Shown here in pieces: positions 25,275-34,753 of a stretch of 64,000 bases of DNA. Origin of the DNA: Pseudomonas hamedanensis (GTDB lineage: Bacteria > Pseudomonadota > Gammaproteobacteria > Pseudomonadales > Pseudomonadaceae); NCBI RefSeq assembly GCF_014268595.2, contig NZ_CP077091.1, forward strand, positions 3,250,001 to 3,314,000, written 5' to 3'. How positions within the stretch are numbered: the stretch's first letter is position 1; the number at the start of each line of letters is the position of its first letter. Under the pieces are notes generated by a model. The model saw only the letters and a list, made by a program, of their open reading frames with translations. It was not told where the DNA came from and did not search any database. The position numbers and the translations under genes were made by a program.

Positions 25275-27668
25275 ATGTCCGAATCCATCACTTTCGATCT
25301 GCCGATTGCCGGCATGACCTGCGCCAGTTGTGCCGGGCGCGTCGAGCGGGCCTTGAGCAAAGTCAACGGCGCCAGCGCCGTCAGCGTCAACCTCGCCACC
25401 GAACAGGCGCGGGTACAGGCGCCCGGCGACAGCCTGCCGGCGCTGATGCAAGCCGTGGAGCGCGCCGGTTACAGCGTGCCTCGGCAAACCCTTGAACTGA
25501 GTATCGACGGCATGACCTGCGCATCCTGCGTCGGTCGCGTCGAACGCGCCCTGAAAAAAGTCCCCGGTGTGAACAGCGTCAGCGTCAATCTGGCCAATGA
25601 GCGCGCCCATCTCCAATTGCTCGGTCAGGTCGATGCGCAAACCCTGCTCGATGCGGTGAGCAAGGCCGGTTATTCCGCCAGCGTCTGGCAAGCCGAACGC
25701 TCGCAATCGGATGATCAGCAAAAACGCCTGCTCCGCGAACGCTGGGCGCTGATCTGCGCGATCGCCCTCGCCCTGCCGCTGGTGGCCCCGATGCTGCTGC
25801 AACCGTTCGGCATCCATTGGATGCTCCCGGCCTGGGCGCAATTTGCCCTCGCCACGCCCGTGCAATTTATCTTCGGCGCGCGCTTTTACGTGGCGGCGTG
25901 GAAAGCCGTGCGCGCCGGCGCCGGCAACATGGACTTGCTCGTCGCCCTTGGCACCAGCGCCGGTTACGGCTTGAGCCTGTACGAATGGGCCACCGCGGGC
26001 GAGCGCATGCCTCATCTGTATTTCGAAGCCTCGGCGGTGGTCATCGCCCTGGTGTTGCTCGGCAAATACCTTGAGAGCCGCGCCAAGCGCCAGACCGCCA
26101 GCGCCATCCGCGCGCTGGAAGCATTGCGCCCGGAGCGGGCGATTCAGGTGATCGACGGCCGCGAGCAGGATGTCGCTATCAGTGCCCTGCGCCTCAATGA
26201 TCTGGTGCTGGTCAAACCCGGTGAGCGCTTCCCGGTCGACGGCGAAGTCATCGACGGCCAGAGCCACGCCGACGAAGCGCTGATCAGCGGCGAGAGCCTG
26301 CCAGTGCCGAAACAACCGGGCGACAAGGTCACCGGCGGCGCCATCAATGGCGAAGGCCGCTTGCTCGTGCGCACTCAGGCGCTGGGCGCAGAAACCGTGC
26401 TGGCGCGCATCATTCGTCTGGTGGAAGACGCCCAGGCAGCGAAAGCACCCATTCAGAAGCTGGTGGATAAAGTCAGCCAGATCTTCGTACCGACGGTCTT
26501 GCTGCTGGCCCTCGCCACGCTGCTCGGCTGGTGGCTGTATGGCGCGCCGCTGGAAACGGCGCTGATCAACGCCGTTGCCGTTTTAGTCATAGCTTGCCCC
26601 TGCGCCCTCGGTCTCGCCACCCCGACGGCGATCATGGCCGGCACGGGCGTTGCCGCACGCCACGGCATTCTGATCAAGGACGCCGAAGCGCTGGAGCGCG
26701 CCCATGAAGTCAGCAGTGTGGTGTTCGACAAGACCGGCACGCTGACCTCCGGCACGCCGCGTATCGCCCACCTCACGGCGGTCGATGGCGACGAAGACCA
26801 ATTGCTGACATTGGCCGGTGCGCTGCAACGTGGCAGTGAACACCCGCTGGCCAAAGCGGTGCTGGACGCCGCAGCCGAACGCGGCTTGAAGGTGCCGGAT
26901 GTCAGCGACAGCCAGTCGCTGACCGGTCGCGGTATCGCCGGCGATCTTGCGGGCCGGCGTCTGGCGCTGGGCAATCGCCGAATGCTCGACGAAAGCGGTT
27001 TGAGTGCGGGTCTCCTGAGCGAATCAGCCGAGGCCTGGGAGCGCGAAGGCCGCACGCTGTCCTGGCTGATCGAACAACGTCCGGACCCGAAAGTGCTGGG
27101 CCTGTTCGCCTTCGGTGACACGCTCAAACCCGGCGCCCTGCAAGCGGTGCAACAACTCGCCGCACGGAATATCCACAGCCACCTGCTGACCGGTGACAAC
27201 CGCGGCAGCGCACGTGTGGTGGCCGAAGCCTTGGGCATCAGCAATGTCCACGCCGAAGTGCTGCCGGCCGATAAAGCCGCAACCGTCACCGAGCTGAAGA
27301 AAACCGGCGTGGTTGCCATGGTCGGCGACGGCATCAACGACGCGCCGGCACTCGCAGCGGCCGATATCGGTATTGCCATGGGCGGCGGCACCGATGTCGC
27401 CATGCACGCGGCCGGCATCACCCTGATGCGCGGCGATCCACGCCTGGTGCCGGCGGCGCTGGAGATCAGCCGCAAGACCTATGCGAAGATCCGCCAGAAC
27501 CTGTTCTGGGCCTTCGTCTACAACCTGATCGGCATTCCGCTGGCGGCGTTTGGTTTGCTCAACCCGGTGCTGGCCGGCGCGGCCATGGCGCTGTCGAGCG
27601 TCAGTGTGGTGAGCAACGCGCTACTGTTGAAAACCTGGAAACCCAAAGACCTGGAGGAGCACCGATGA
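25275..27668 (+). CDS. copA: Cu(I)-exporting P1B-type ATPase
   Basis: 797 residues. Two N-terminal HMA domains, each with GMTCASC (Cys16/19 and Cys82/85), precede eight membrane segments. The transport motif is [11 protein letters not shown], the actuator loop [11 protein letters not shown], the phosphorylation site [11 protein letters not shown], the ATP-domain GSEHPLAKA and the hinge [11 protein letters not shown]. It pumps Cu(I) from the cytoplasm to the periplasm. A CueR promoter lies upstream and the cueR ATG overlaps its stop (ATGA), so pump and sensor form one operon with positive feedback. Confidence 0.96.
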   Translation: MSESITFDLPIAGMTCASCAGRVERALSKVNGASAVSVNLATEQARVQAPGDSLPALMQAVERAGYSVPRQTLELSIDGMTCASCVGRVERALKKVPGVNSVSVNLANERAHLQLLGQVDAQTLLDAVSKAGYSASVWQAERSQSDDQQKRLLRERWALICAIALALPLVAPMLLQPFGIHWMLPAWAQFALATPVQFIFGARFYVAAWKAVRAGAGNMDLLVALGTSAGYGLSLYEWATAGERMPHLYFEASAVVIALVLLGKYLESRAKRQTASAIRALEALRPERAIQVIDGREQDVAISALRLNDLVLVKPGERFPVDGEVIDGQSHADEALISGESLPVPKQPGDKVTGGAINGEGRLLVRTQALGAETVLARIIRLVEDAQAAKAPIQKLVDKVSQIFVPTVLLLALATLLGWWLYGAPLETALINAVAVLVIACPCALGLATPTAIMAGTGVAARHGILIKDAEALERAHEVSSVVFDKTGTLTSGTPRIAHLTAVDGDEDQLLTLAGALQRGSEHPLAKAVLDAAAERGLKVPDVSDSQSLTGRGIAGDLAGRRLALGNRRMLDESGLSAGLLSESAEAWEREGRTLSWLIEQRPDPKVLGLFAFGDTLKPGALQAVQQLAARNIHSHLLTGDNRGSARVVAEALGISNVHAEVLPADKAATVTELKKTGVVAMVGDGINDAPALAAADIGIAMGGGTDVAMHAAGITLMRGDPRLVPAALEISRKTYAKIRQNLFWAFVYNLIGIPLAAFGLLNPVLAGAAMALSSVSVVSNALLLKTWKPKDLEEHR

Positions 27669-28078
27669 ACATCGGCCAAGCAGCCAAGCACAGTGGCCTG
27701 AGCGCAAAAATGATCCGTTACTACGAGTCGATCGGGTTGCTCAAGGCAGCGAGTCGCACTGACAGCGGTTACCGGGTCTACGGCGCCGATGACCTGCACA
27801 CGCTGGCATTCATCAAGCGCTCGCGGGACTTGGGCTTTTCCCTTGAGGAGGTCGGCAAGCTGCTGACCCTGTGGCAGGATCGCCAGCGTGCCAGCGCCGA
27901 TGTGAAAGCCTTGGCGCGGCAGCACATTGACGAGTTGAACCAGAAGATCCGCGAACTCGGCGAGCTGCGCGATACCTTGCAGGATCTGGTCGAGCATTGC
28001 AGCGGCGACCACCGCCCGGACTGCCCGATCCTCAAGGAACTGGCGTCGGGCTGCTGCGCGCAACCCGCTCGCGCCTGA
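27665..28078 (+). CDS. cueR: Cu(I)-responsive MerR-family regulator
   Basis: 137 residues. The winged helix covers residues 1-70 ([21 protein letters not shown]), then the dimerisation helix. The metal loop [10 protein letters not shown] carries Cys112 and Cys120, the exact spacing of E. coli CueR, plus a CC pair in the C-terminal tail. It activates copA and copZ when Cu(I) binds. Start overlaps the copA stop by four bases. Its 3' end overlaps the convergent MFS gene by 47 bp. Confidence 0.95.
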   Translation: MNIGQAAKHSGLSAKMIRYYESIGLLKAASRTDSGYRVYGADDLHTLAFIKRSRDLGFSLEEVGKLLTLWQDRQRASADVKALARQHIDELNQKIRELGELRDTLQDLVEHCSGDHRPDCPILKELASGCCAQPARA

Positions 28079-29240
28079 GCGCCAGCGCCTTCACCACACA
28101 GAGGGTGCCGAGGGGAATGCCATGGAACAGCATGACCACGGCCCCCGGCGTCCACCACGCATAGAACGGCGCGGCGATCAGCATGCCGATGCCGAAACCG
28201 GTCATTTGCAGCAGGGTCAGGACGCTGAAAATCGGCAGGCGCAGGGCCGCCGGTTCGCGTTGCAGACGAGACAGTAGACTCACTTCGGAAATGCCGTCGC
28301 CCAGCCCCGCCGGCAAGGCAAACAGCAACAGACCGTAGAGGCTGTGCTGCTGGAACATCAGAATGAAACCGCACGACATCAGCGCCACGCCGCAGAAAAA
28401 GCGTCGTTCGAGATGGCGCTTGTCCGAGCCTTTCAGGCGACTGGCGATGCGCGCGCCGAGCAGTTTGCCGCTGGCCCACACGGCGAGCGCCAGGCCCAGT
28501 GTGGTACTCGCCGCGTCCGGAGTAAGCAGCTTCGAAATGATCGGAAAACCAACGTTGTGCGCGGCGCTGCCCAATGTATCGGCCATCGTCACTGCAAGCA
28601 TGGCGGCGACTACCGGGGCACTGCGCAGCCCCTGCTTGAGGGCCGTCCATTCACCGCGTTCGGCGACGTCGCTGCCCATCGGCTTTTCAAAGCGCAGCGG
28701 CACGATCAGCAACGCTGCCAGCAAATAGGTCAGGGCATTGAGGGCGAACACCGTCGCGAACCCAAACCCCGCCACCAGCAACCCCGACACCAGACTGCCG
28801 CCGACCATCGCTGCGGATGAGGCCGAAGTGATCCAGGCGTTGGCCTTGAGCAATTGCTGCTCGGGGATCAAACGCGGTAACTGACTGTTCAGGCCGATGG
28901 CGAACATCGAATTGCCCAGGCCGAGGCCAAAGGCAATGAACGGCAGCAGCCATGCCTGTTGACTCGCCGGAGTGATCAAAAGCAGCCCCAGCAGCACGGC
29001 GCGCAACAAATCGAAAGCAATCAGCGGCGCGCGGCCCTGCCAGCGTCGGTAAAACCACGTGCCGATCAGGCTGGCGAAGATCCCGCCCCCGACGCGACTG
29101 GCGAGGAAAATGCCGACGCTCATTGCGCTGTTGCTCAGCAGGTAGACATAGGTGGCGAGCGCGACCATGTTGAGGAACGCGCCGAAATCGGAAATCAGCC
29201 GGGCACTGACGATCAGGTGGGTGTTGCGCGAGGTGATCAC
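28032..29240 (-). CDS. MFS transporter (MFS_3/enterobactin-exporter-like)
   Basis: 402 residues starting at GTG 29240 (VITSRNTHLIVSARLISDFG), which has AAGGA 7 nt upstream; residues further upstream come from REP sequence. About 12 membrane segments. The N-terminal NMVALATYVYLLSNSAMSVGIFLASRVGGG and the central SASSAAMVGGSLVSGLLV segments resemble the EntS/MFS_3-type exporters. Substrate unknown. Its last 16 codons overlap the 3' end of cueR on the opposite strand. Confidence 0.85.
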   Translation of the reverse strand: MITSRNTHLIVSARLISDFGAFLNMVALATYVYLLSNSAMSVGIFLASRVGGGIFASLIGTWFYRRWQGRAPLIAFDLLRAVLLGLLLITPASQQAWLLPFIAFGLGLGNSMFAIGLNSQLPRLIPEQQLLKANAWITSASSAAMVGGSLVSGLLVAGFGFATVFALNALTYLLAALLIVPLRFEKPMGSDVAERGEWTALKQGLRSAPVVAAMLAVTMADTLGSAAHNVGFPIISKLLTPDAASTTLGLALAVWASGKLLGARIASRLKGSDKRHLERRFFCGVALMSCGFILMFQQHSLYGLLLFALPAGLGDGISEVSLLSRLQREPAALRLPIFSVLTLLQMTGFGIGMLIAAPFYAWWTPGAVVMLFHGIPLGTLCVVKALALRRERVARSSPTPVP

Positions 29241-29307
29241 ATTCAGTCCTTGAGTGTGCGAAGGTCGGTCAGATTCCCATACAACTTTCAGCAACACCAC
29301 AAACCCC

Positions 29308-29396
29308 AGTAGGCCTTCGCCTGCTCGCGATAGCGGTGTATCAGCTAATACAGTGTTGATTGATCCACCGCTATCGCGAGCAGGCGAAGGCCTACA
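29308..29396. repeat. REP inverted pair (TAGGCCTTCGCCTGCTCGCG variant)
   Basis: Inverted arms with the core CCTGCTCGCGATAGCGGTGT, but with AGGCCTTCG replacing AGGAGTGAG on both arms, so the two arms changed together. Confidence 0.85.
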
Positions 29397-29428
29397 AGGA
29401 TCGGTGGTGTTAACCAATGGCGCAGGTA

Positions 29429-29454
29429 CAAAAAACCCGGCCGAAGCCGGGTTT
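29429..29454 (-). terminator. Intrinsic terminator of the RIO kinase gene
   Basis: On the minus strand AAACCCGGC pairs with GCCGGGTTT across a TTCG tetraloop, running into a T-tract. It starts 12 bp after the kinase stop. Confidence 0.92.
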
Positions 29455-29466
29455 CCCGTCAAACAA

Positions 29467-30363
29467 TCACTGCATCCACGGCGGTGGAGGCGGTTCGTCG
29501 GACTTGCCTTTCGGCGCATCGTCCGCCGCGCGAATGGCCTGCTTGCGCTCCTCGTCGAGACGCGCCGCTTCGATTTCGCGGAGCACTCCGCCAACATCAG
29601 CCAGGTCCTCGGGATCGTCGAACTCGCCGGTCAGCACACTGTTCGGGTGCAAGGTGCCGGCTTCGTACAACGCCCACATTTCCTTGGCGTACTTGGTCGT
29701 CTTCAACTCCGGCGCGAAACGCCCGAAGTACGCAGCCATGTTGCCGACGTCACGCTCGAGCATGCTGAACGCGTGGTTGTTGCCCGCCGCGTCGACCGCT
29801 TGCGGCAGGTCGATGATGACCGGGCCGGTGGGTGTCAGCAGCACGTTGAACTCGGAGAGGTCACCGTGCACCAGACCGGTACACAACATCAGCACGATCT
29901 GCGAAATCAGGAAGGCGTGATACTCGCGCGCCTGATCCGGTTCCAGCACCACGTCGTTCAGACGCGGGGCGGCGTCGCCGTATTCGTCAGCCACCAGCTC
30001 CATCAACAGCACGCCGTCGAGGAAGTCGTACGGTTTGGGCACTCGCACACCGGCACCGGCCAGACGGAACAGCGCCGCCACTTCCGCGTTCTGCCAGGCA
30101 TCTTCGGTCTCTTTGCGACCAAACTTCGAACCCTTCGCCATGGCCCGGGCCTGACGGCTGTTGCGAACCTTGCGGCCTTCCTGATACTCGGCCGCCTGGC
30201 GGAAACTGCGTTTATTCGCCTCCTTGTAGACCTTGGCGCAACGTAACTGATTGCCGCAGCGCACTACATAAACAGCTGCCTCTTTGCCACTCATCAGTGG
30301 GCGCAGCACTTCGTCGACCAGACCGTCCTCGATCAGGGGTTCAATGCGTTTTGGAGTCTTCAT
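29467..30363 (-). CDS. RIO1-family serine protein kinase (PA4780-like)
   Basis: 298 residues. The atypical RIO kinase motifs are the nucleotide loop SGKEAAVYVVRCG with CAKVYKE (ATP lysine), the catalytic loop GLVHGDLSEFNVLL, and IIDLPQAVD, the metal-binding Asp. A proline-rich acidic tail (DEPPPPPWMQ) ends it. RIO kinases are mainly archaeal and eukaryotic ribosome-assembly factors; bacterial copies exist in proteobacteria with unclear targets. Monocistronic with its own terminator. Confidence 0.9.
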   Translation of the reverse strand: MKTPKRIEPLIEDGLVDEVLRPLMSGKEAAVYVVRCGNQLRCAKVYKEANKRSFRQAAEYQEGRKVRNSRQARAMAKGSKFGRKETEDAWQNAEVAALFRLAGAGVRVPKPYDFLDGVLLMELVADEYGDAAPRLNDVVLEPDQAREYHAFLISQIVLMLCTGLVHGDLSEFNVLLTPTGPVIIDLPQAVDAAGNNHAFSMLERDVGNMAAYFGRFAPELKTTKYAKEMWALYEAGTLHPNSVLTGEFDDPEDLADVGGVLREIEAARLDEERKQAIRAADDAPKGKSDEPPPPPWMQ

Positions 30364-30706
30364 CAGCTTTTATTGTGGGTCCTTTATTACCAAACACGCG
30401 AATGTCACTCGTTATACGGCAATCCTCGCCCGACGGGGAGGGGGTGCCGACCTGTGAACCATGAGGATGCACACACTGTGCCGGATCAAACGCGGTCAAG
30501 CCGCAGCGACCGATACGAATCATAGCCGAGACCGTGACATTGATTGGTATCGGCCGGCAAGGGCATTTGCGACAGAATCTGACATTGCCGATGCACCGAA
30601 AACTCTGTGGGAGCGAGCCTGCTCGCGAAAGCGGTGTGTCAGAAGGAGTGATGGCGGCTGACACGGCCTCTTCGCGGGCAGGCTCGCTCCCACATTGAAA
30701 CCGTGA
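30364..30706. other. 343-bp region between the RIO kinase and thiolase genes
   Basis: No gene. The kinase promoter should lie in 30364-30600; I see no strong hexamers. The right part is a REP pair (30606-30694) just after the thiolase stop. Confidence 0.5.
30606..30694. repeat. REP inverted pair (TGTGGGAGCGAGCCTGCTCG family)
   Basis: TGTGGGAGCGAGCCTGCTCG and its inverted copy GGCAGGCTCGCTCCCACA lie at the two ends, with a GTGTCAG/CTGACAC inner pair. Confidence 0.85.
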
Positions 30707-31984
30707 TTAACGTTCGATGATGGCGGTGACGCCCTGCCCGCCCGCCGCACAGATCGAGATCAACCCCCGACCCTGGCCAGCCGCATCCAGCAGTTTCGCC
30801 AGATTAGCGACAATCCGCCCGCCCGTTGCGGCAAAGGGATGCCCCGCCGCCAGCGAACTGCCCTTCACGTTAAGCCGGCTTCGGTCAATCGAACCCAGCG
30901 GCGCGTCGAGGCCCAAACGGGTTTTGCAGTATTCCGGATCCTCCCAGGCTTTCAGCGTGCACAACACCTGCGCAGCGAACGCTTCGTGAATTTCGTAATA
31001 GTCAAAATCCTGCAAGGTCAGCCCGTTGCGCGCCAGCAAGCGTGGGACGGCGTAAACCGGCGCCATGAGCAAGCCTTCAGCGCCGTTGACGAAGTCCACC
31101 GCTGCCGCCTCGCCGTCACGCAGATAAGCCAGGATCGGCAGGCCACGCTCTCTGGCCCACTCTTCACTGCCCAGCAACACCACGGAAGCACCATCGGTGA
31201 GCGGCGTGGAGTTGCCCGCCGTCAGCGTGCCCCTGGCGCTTTTCTCGAACGCAGGTTTTAGCGTGGCGAGCTTTTCCAGAGTCAGGTCCGGGCGCAGATT
31301 GTTGTCGCGGGTCAGGCCCAGAAACGGTGTCATCAGATCGTTGTGCCAGCCCTCGCTGTAAGACGCGGCGAGTTTGTGGTGGCTTTCAAAAGCCAGCTGA
31401 TCCTGTTCTCCTCTGGGGATATTCCAGGTCTGCGCCATCAATTCACAGTGCTGCCCCATCGACAGGCCCGTGCGCGGTTCGCCGATGCGCGGAAAATCGG
31501 GGATCAGGTGCCGGGGCCGCAATTGCAAAAATGTTTTCAGCTTGGCGCCCATGCTTTTGGCGTTGTTGGCTTGCAGAAGGATCTTACGCAAGCCTTCGCT
31601 GACGCTGATCGGCGCATCCGAGGTGGTGTCGACGCCGCCGGCGATGCCGCAGTCGATCTGGCCGAGGGCAATCTTGTTGGCCACCAGCAACGCCGCTTCC
31701 AGGCCAGTGCCGCAGGCTTGCTGGATGTCGTAGGCCGGCGTGGCCGGAGACAGGCGCGAGCCGAGTACGCATTCGCGGGTCAGGTTCATATCCCGTGACA
31801 ATTTAAGCACCGCCCCCGTCACCACTTCACCGATGCGCTGGCCATGCAGGTTGTAGCGTTCGATCAGACCTTCGAGCGCGGCGGTGAGCATCGCCTGATT
31901 GCTCGCCGTGGCGTAAGGTCCATTGGAACGGGCGAAAGGGATGCGGTTACCGCCGATGATCGCGACGCGGCGCAGCTGGGTCAT
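30707..31984 (-). CDS. Acetyl-CoA C-acyltransferase (thiolase)
   Basis: 425 residues. Catalytic residues are visible: nucleophile Cys91 in QQACGTGLEAA, the His in EIHEAFAAQ, and the second Cys in ICAAGGQGVTAII. The length and the LRPRHLIPDFPRI insert place it with FadI/FadA2-like degradative thiolases rather than the shorter biosynthetic PhaA type. ATG 31984 has CAGGAG upstream. It diverges from a long FabG and a MaoC hydratase gene; the three could carry out thiolysis, ketoreduction and hydration of a CoA-linked acid. Confidence 0.92.
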   Translation of the reverse strand: MTQLRRVAIIGGNRIPFARSNGPYATASNQAMLTAALEGLIERYNLHGQRIGEVVTGAVLKLSRDMNLTRECVLGSRLSPATPAYDIQQACGTGLEAALLVANKIALGQIDCGIAGGVDTTSDAPISVSEGLRKILLQANNAKSMGAKLKTFLQLRPRHLIPDFPRIGEPRTGLSMGQHCELMAQTWNIPRGEQDQLAFESHHKLAASYSEGWHNDLMTPFLGLTRDNNLRPDLTLEKLATLKPAFEKSARGTLTAGNSTPLTDGASVVLLGSEEWARERGLPILAYLRDGEAAAVDFVNGAEGLLMAPVYAVPRLLARNGLTLQDFDYYEIHEAFAAQVLCTLKAWEDPEYCKTRLGLDAPLGSIDRSRLNVKGSSLAAGHPFAATGGRIVANLAKLLDAAGQGRGLISICAAGGQGVTAIIER

Positions 31985-32024
31985 GGATAACTCCTGTTCC
32001 AAATGTCGAATGTGATGCGTCCCC

Positions 32025-32114
32025 TGTGGGAGCGAGCCTGCTCGCGAAAAGGCCGGTACATCCGGCATCGCTGGTGGCTGATGCCGAGCTTTCGCGAGCA
32101 GGCTCGCTCCCACA
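32025..32114. repeat. REP inverted pair (TGTGGGAGCGAGCCTGCTCG family)
   Basis: Inverted arms beginning TGTGGGAGCGAGCCTGCTCG, inner part AAAGGCCGG / TTTCGCG diverged. It lies in the promoter region of the thiolase gene, unusual since most pairs here sit at gene ends. Confidence 0.85.
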
Positions 32115-32239
32115 GTAGCGCGTTCCTCTGCGAGACCTGCTAAACCTGAATGTTCAAGCGTAGGCCTTATTGCACCGATCGAACGATTGATTGCCGCGGG
32201 CAGTCCACACTTTGAACCCCAACCTCTGGAGCGCGTTCC

Positions 32240-33592
32240 ATGTCTGACCGCTATATCGACTTCGCCAACTCATCCTTCGGCCATCGTCTGGTCGGGGCCC
32301 TGGGCCTGCCGTCGCCGGTGCGGCTGGAGCGCTGGCAGGCCGGGCGCCTGCGGCCGATTGAAGGCGCCCTGCTGATTGGTGGCGGGCCGCTGGCCGAGCG
32401 GATCAGCACGCTGGCCAGCCGGCTGACCGATGGGATCTACAGCTATGGCACCGAACCGTCGATGGCAACAGCGTGGATTCCCGGCCACGGCCCGAAGCTG
32501 AAGGCGGTGGTGTTCGATGCCAGCGACTTGCAGCACACCGATCAGCTCAAGCAGTTGCGTGAATTTTTCCAGCCGCTGATGAAGAACCTGGAACACAGCG
32601 CGCATCTGCTGATTCTCGGCCGCGCGCCGGAAACGCTGCGCGATCCGTTCGCCGCCAGTGCGCAACGAGCACTTGAAGGCTTCTCGCGTTCGCTGGCCAA
32701 GGAACTGCGCAGCGGCGCCACATTGCAGCTGATTTATGTCGGCGACGGGGCCGAGGACCAACTGGAAGGCCCGCTGCGGTTTTTCCTCTCGCCGAAAAGC
32801 GCATTCGTCTCCGGGCAGGTGATTCGCCTGAGCGCCTGCGCCACCCAAGTGAGCGACTGGACCCGACCGCTGGCCGGGCGCAAGGCGCTGGTCACAGGCG
32901 CTGCGCGCGGGATCGGCGCATCGATTGCCGAAACCCTGGCGCGCGATGGCGCCGAGGTCATTCTGCTCGACGTGCCGCCCGCCAAGTCTGACCTCGAAGC
33001 CCTGGCTGCGCGCCTCGGTGGCCGCGCGATCACCCTCGATATTTGCGCCGATGACGCTGCCACACAGTTGATCGAACAGCTGCCCGACGGGCTAGACATT
33101 CTGGTGCACAACGCCGGCATCACCCGTGACAAAACCCTGGCCAACATGACCCCGGAATTCTGGGACGCGGTGCTGGCCGTCAATCTCAACGCCCCGCAAG
33201 TGCTGACCAAGGCCCTGCTCGACAGCGGCACCTTGCGCGACAACGCGCGGGTCATCCTGCTGGCCTCGATCAGTGGCATCGCCGGCAACCGCGGGCAGAC
33301 CAACTACGCCGCAAGCAAGGCCGGCTTGATCGGCCTGGCCCAGGCGTGGGCGCCGACCTTGCTGGACCGCGGCATCAGCATCAACGCCGTGGCCCCGGGC
33401 TTCATCGAAACGCAAATGACCGCGCACATTCCGTTCGGCCTGCGCGAGGCCGGGCGGCGCATGAGTTCGCTGGGCCAGGGCGGCTTGCCGCAAGACGTCG
33501 CCGAAGCGGTGGCCTGGCTGGCTCAACCGGGCAGCGGCGCATTCACCGGGCAAGCGCTGCGGGTGTGTGGACAAAGCGTGCTGGGGGCTTAG
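32240..33592 (+). CDS. Long two-domain 3-oxoacyl-ACP/CoA reductase (FabG4-like)
   Basis: 450 residues, nearly twice a normal FabG. The C-terminal SDR (from about residue 210: KALVTGAARGIGASIAE, then HNAGITRDKT, then YAASKAGLI) is complete. The N-terminal 200 residues look like a degenerate, flavodoxin-like Rossmann fold without a nucleotide motif, as in high-molecular-weight FabG4 of mycobacteria. The MaoC gene follows after 2 bp, and a thiolase diverges upstream, repeating the Rv0241c-Rv0243 neighbourhood. P. aeruginosa PA4786 is the likely ortholog. Function in CoA-linked beta-oxidation or synthesis is inferred. Confidence 0.88.
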   Translation: MSDRYIDFANSSFGHRLVGALGLPSPVRLERWQAGRLRPIEGALLIGGGPLAERISTLASRLTDGIYSYGTEPSMATAWIPGHGPKLKAVVFDASDLQHTDQLKQLREFFQPLMKNLEHSAHLLILGRAPETLRDPFAASAQRALEGFSRSLAKELRSGATLQLIYVGDGAEDQLEGPLRFFLSPKSAFVSGQVIRLSACATQVSDWTRPLAGRKALVTGAARGIGASIAETLARDGAEVILLDVPPAKSDLEALAARLGGRAITLDICADDAATQLIEQLPDGLDILVHNAGITRDKTLANMTPEFWDAVLAVNLNAPQVLTKALLDSGTLRDNARVILLASISGIAGNRGQTNYAASKAGLIGLAQAWAPTLLDRGISINAVAPGFIETQMTAHIPFGLREAGRRMSSLGQGGLPQDVAEAVAWLAQPGSGAFTGQALRVCGQSVLGA

Positions 33593-33594
33593 GC

Positions 33595-34449
33595 ATGAGT
33601 ATTCAATGGCACACGCTGGACCGCGAACCGAGTCTGCCGGGGTTGTACACACGGGCCGCGACACGCCGCAAGATCACCGGCACGCACCTGCCCGACAGCG
33701 GCTTGCGTTGCTGGGTCGATATCGACGCTAAACGACTGACGGCGTATCGCAAGGTCTGCGGCTTCGCCGATGACGGCCTGCTGCCGCCGACCTACCCGCA
33801 TGTCCTCGCCTTCGCGTTGCAGATGCAATTGCTCACGGCCAACGACTTTCCGTTTCCGCTGCTTGGGCTGATTCACCTGAGCAACCGCATCCGCGTGTTG
33901 CGGCCAATGGGCGGCATCAGTCGCGCGCAAGTCAGCGTGCAGGTGCACAACCTGCAGCCACATCCCAAAGGGGCGACGTTCGATCTGCTCACTACGCTGG
34001 ACGATCAGCTCGGGCCGTTATGGGAAGCAGACAGCCGGATGCTCTGTCGCGGTGTGAAACTTGAGGCCGAGGCGCCTGCCCAGGACTGGGAGCCGTCGCA
34101 GGACCTGCTGGACGTGGCGCACTGGGCCGCGCCGACAGACATCGGTCGTCAATATGCGAAAGTCTCCGGCGACTACAACCCGATCCACCTGAGTGCCGCG
34201 AGCGCAAAGCTGTTCGGCTTTCCCACCGCGATCGCCCATGGCTTGTGGAACAAAGCGCGCACCGTCGCGGCACTCGCCGATCATCTGCCCAAAGCCAATC
34301 TGGAGATCGCTGTGCACTTTCGCAAACCGGTGCGACTGCCCAGCGAAGTGACATTACTGGCCAGCGCGGCGGGGTCCAGCGGTGAGTTGCGTTTGATCGG
34401 CGTCGGCGACCTGGAGCATATGGTCGGTCAGTGGCAACCGATCGCCTGA
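33595..34449 (+). CDS. MaoC-family (R)-specific enoyl hydratase
   Basis: 284 residues, double-hotdog size. The C-terminal half carries the hydratase-2 motif YAKVSGDYNPIHLSAASAKLFGFPTAIAHGLW (catalytic Asp/His). The N-terminal half has the degenerate hotdog (RLTAYRKVCGF, then LPPTYPHVLAFALQM). It is close in layout to HtdX of mycobacteria. It would hydrate trans-2-enoyl-CoA to the (R)-3-hydroxy form, the reverse of the FabG product's dehydration. Translationally coupled to fabG (2-bp gap). A terminator follows 85 bp after the stop. Confidence 0.9.
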   Translation: MSIQWHTLDREPSLPGLYTRAATRRKITGTHLPDSGLRCWVDIDAKRLTAYRKVCGFADDGLLPPTYPHVLAFALQMQLLTANDFPFPLLGLIHLSNRIRVLRPMGGISRAQVSVQVHNLQPHPKGATFDLLTTLDDQLGPLWEADSRMLCRGVKLEAEAPAQDWEPSQDLLDVAHWAAPTDIGRQYAKVSGDYNPIHLSAASAKLFGFPTAIAHGLWNKARTVAALADHLPKANLEIAVHFRKPVRLPSEVTLLASAAGSSGELRLIGVGDLEHMVGQWQPIA

Positions 34450-34533
34450 ACTTTGGAGGGCAGAGAAACCCGTTAATTGTGTATATATCACTTAAGTTTT
34501 TCCTCGACCTGCCCGCGTTTTTGCAAAATCCCG

Positions 34534-34559
34534 AGCCTTGAATTTCAAGGCTTTTTTTT
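34534..34559 (+). terminator. Intrinsic terminator of fabG-maoC
   Basis: AGCCTTGA (34534-34541) and TCAAGGCT (34545-34552) pair perfectly around a 3-nt loop and run into eight T residues. Confidence 0.92.
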
Positions 34560-34560
34560 G

Positions 34561-34628
34561 CCCGTTTATCACCTGGGTATTAGTCCTTCGGCATTGCCCC
34601 GGGCCCTCTATATAAACGGGTTAATACC
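34561..34628. promoter_or_regulatory. Two interlocking inverted repeats upstream of the lipoprotein gene
   Basis: CCCGTTTAT (34561-34569) pairs with ATAAACGGG (34612-34620), and GGTATTA (34576-34582) pairs with TAATACC (34622-34628). The two pairs cross rather than nest. As DNA they look like two composite sites GTTTAT-n-GGTATTA and ATAAAC-n-TAATACC in inverted orientation, possibly two operator copies. Confidence 0.4.
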
Positions 34629-34753
34629 AACTTGAGAATGGTGCAAAACCTGCCATCGCCTGAGATTACAGCCACGGACGAGGCATCGCCGACGACAGAT
34701 CGGCGGGCCATCGAAGGCAACGTAACGTTGTGACAGGTGCAGGAATCTCAATC

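Larger units (their letters stand above)
34450..34753. other. 304-bp intergenic region before the Gly-rich lipoprotein
   Basis: Contains the terminator of the maoC gene (34534-34559) and then the promoter region of the lipoprotein, with two overlapping inverted repeats (34561-34628). No gene seen. Confidence 0.6.

Noticed and set aside
32240..33592. FabG of double length as a frameshift or fusion artefact
   Set aside because: The N-terminal domain is a continuous frame and corresponds to the known high-molecular-weight FabG4 architecture.
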